A DNA stretch of 64,000 nt, taken from assembly GCA_012845835.1 (NCBI GenBank), contig JABAKD010000006.1:8836205-8900204 (forward strand). Reading direction: 5' to 3'. A program made the translations under genes and the position numbers. The stretch's first letter is position 1; each line of letters opens with the position of its first letter. A model generated the notes under the pieces. It saw only the letters and a list, made by a program, of their open reading frames with translations, made no database searches and was not told the origin of the DNA. This DNA is from Undaria pinnatifida. Lineage: Eukaryota; Sar; Phaeophyceae; Laminariales; Alariaceae. Below, in pieces: positions 63,143 through 64,000 of this stretch.

Positions 63143-63229
63143 TTAACGCTATTACAACTGGAACCCGCTTTTTGGGACAAATTACTTGGAATTAGTATCG
63201 GAAGGGTTTCGGGGCTCTTGAGGGGTGAA
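63143..63229. mobile_element. TTAA-type MITE, right end eroded
   Basis: TTAACGCTATTACAACTGGA, TTTGGGACAAATTACTTGG and GGGGCTCTTGAGGGGTGAA match the 51736-51826 element, with the right TTAA changed to TGAA. Confidence 0.75.
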
Positions 63230-63240
63230 GACAATGTCAT

Positions 63241-63345
63241 GATATGAGTACCCCCCCCCTCCCCCTAATCCCCCGTTTCGAAAGAAATGAGTTGTCAATA
63301 GTCAAATGACTAAGGCAAGCAACAAATGAGTGTCCCCCCCCACCC
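63241..63345 (-). mobile_element. Poly(C/G)-headed dispersed repeat, copy M4 and a terminal stub
   Basis: ATGATATGAGTA followed by poly(C) at 63250 is a bare terminus. GTCAATAGTCAAATGACTAA, GGCAAGCAACAAATGAGTG and C8 at 63290-63340 are a truncated M copy in inverted orientation. Confidence 0.6.
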
Positions 63346-63499
63346 CCCTCCCCCCCACCCTTAACGCCCACCTTGAGTTTTCGAAGGTCTTCCGTGCATG
63401 TTACCGAGAGCAAAACAGCCTCCGATTTTGCCGTAAGGGGAGACAGACACCGCCACGGCAAAGGCGCACTTCCAGGCACAGAAGCCTGCAACGCATTTC

Positions 63500-63760
63500 G
63501 CGACGAATATCGGATTATTTGTAATGATGAATATCGGAAGATGTAGTAGTGGGTATCGATATCGGACGGTTTCATTTTGGGTATCGGATATCGCAAGATA
63601 ATCGAGCTCAAAACGAAGGGTAACGGGCACTTTCACGGCGGGGGCGAAATTTCAGGGACCGAAGGCTGCAGTGCATTTAGCGGTGGATGCCGGATAATTC
63701 AGACATATTCGACCGATGTCGGACGATCAAGCGACTGATATTGGACGGTTGAGCGACGCA
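63500..63760 (-). repeat. Diffuse ATATCGGA repeat
   Basis: GAATATCGGAAG, GGTATCGATATCGGACGG, GGGTATCGGATATCGC and CCGATGTCGGACGATC recur at irregular spacing. Confidence 0.5.
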
Positions 63761-64000
63761 ACAAAAAATGTTGAGATGAAAAAAAAAAAAAAAACACGTA
63801 CAAAAATATGCACAAAATCGAAAAAAGGAAGAAACGTAACGGAAATACAGCGCCCTCCCTTGACTAAATTCCTTGCCAGGCAGCACCGGCTCATCGCTAC
63901 CGCCCCCGCCCCACCCCCCCACCCCCCATCCCGCCTCCGCCCAATGTCGATACAGGCCACATGGACTAAAACAGTGAAGAAAACATCACAGAAAAACCGC
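63760..64000. other. Window edge, unassigned
   Basis: A poly(A) tract lies at 63779-63794. Nothing further is recognised; features may continue past the window. Confidence 0.4.

Larger units (their letters stand above)
62985..63420 (-). pseudogene. Two short copies of the 62.35-kb exon-like sequence
   Basis: AAGGTCTTCCGTACACGTTA (62993) and GAAGGTCTTCCGTGCATGTT (63384) match AGTAAGGTCTTGTCGGTGAC at 62336 in position and partly in sequence. On the minus strand the second gives SVTCTEDLRKLK, parallel to IVTDKTLLRAFQ. Both lie next to CCACC/poly(C) stretches. Confidence 0.4.

Overview
This is a nuclear window from a gene-poor, repeat-rich, intron-rich eukaryotic genome. The best guess is a stramenopile alga (brown-algal type), held with low confidence. 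The guess rests on a spliced glycosyltransferase-like gene of a family I know mainly from land plants and algae, long introns, heavy CAG/CAA/GGGA and poly(C/G) simple repeats, degenerate GGGTA/TTAGGG-like tracts, and the absence of any long bacterial-style ORF. Nearly all longer open frames are chance frames or translated repeats.

Layout. 1-22 kb: no convincing gene. It holds short interspersed elements: a family with a 16-bp CGCG palindrome at its ends, an inverted-repeat element at 1.9-2.7 kb, an 11-bp minisatellite, a GGGTA array, MITE-like families and one complete miniature LTR retrotransposon (TRIM) at 18.4-18.8 kb. 22.5 kb: a plausible 51-residue single-pass membrane protein. 23-35 kb: tandem and minisatellite arrays, including a 27-bp array at 28.8-29.4 kb and a TTCCATGGAA-rich block at 30.4-31.3 kb. 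35.5 kb: a possible minus-strand first exon with a signal anchor. 37-39.5 kb: a GTCGGTCGATGTAACC array split by two MITEs, then three copies of another TIR family. 40-43 kb: CAGCAGTA-rich sequence and short repeats.

44.3-59.9 kb (minus strand): the one strongly supported gene. Seven exons join in perfect phase into a GT-A-like protein with an EDDVE (DXD-type) motif. Its introns total about 14.5 kb. The 9.4-kb fifth intron carries a plus-strand, probably piggyBac-type transposase remnant, a second complete TRIM with perfect 4-bp target duplication, and a same-strand Cys-rich coding segment plus a 168-bp exon duplicated inside a 930-bp direct tandem repeat.

The most unusual signals are three. 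First, the TRIM family has 83-92-bp LTRs, 4-bp target duplications, PBS, PPT and a tRNA T-arm-like core. Second, 88-91-bp TTAA-flanked MITEs lie near a piggyBac-like fragment. Third, a poly(C)-ended dispersed family and many decayed copies of glycosyltransferase exon fragments sit inside or next to the same gene, repeatedly abutting poly(C) on the sense strand.
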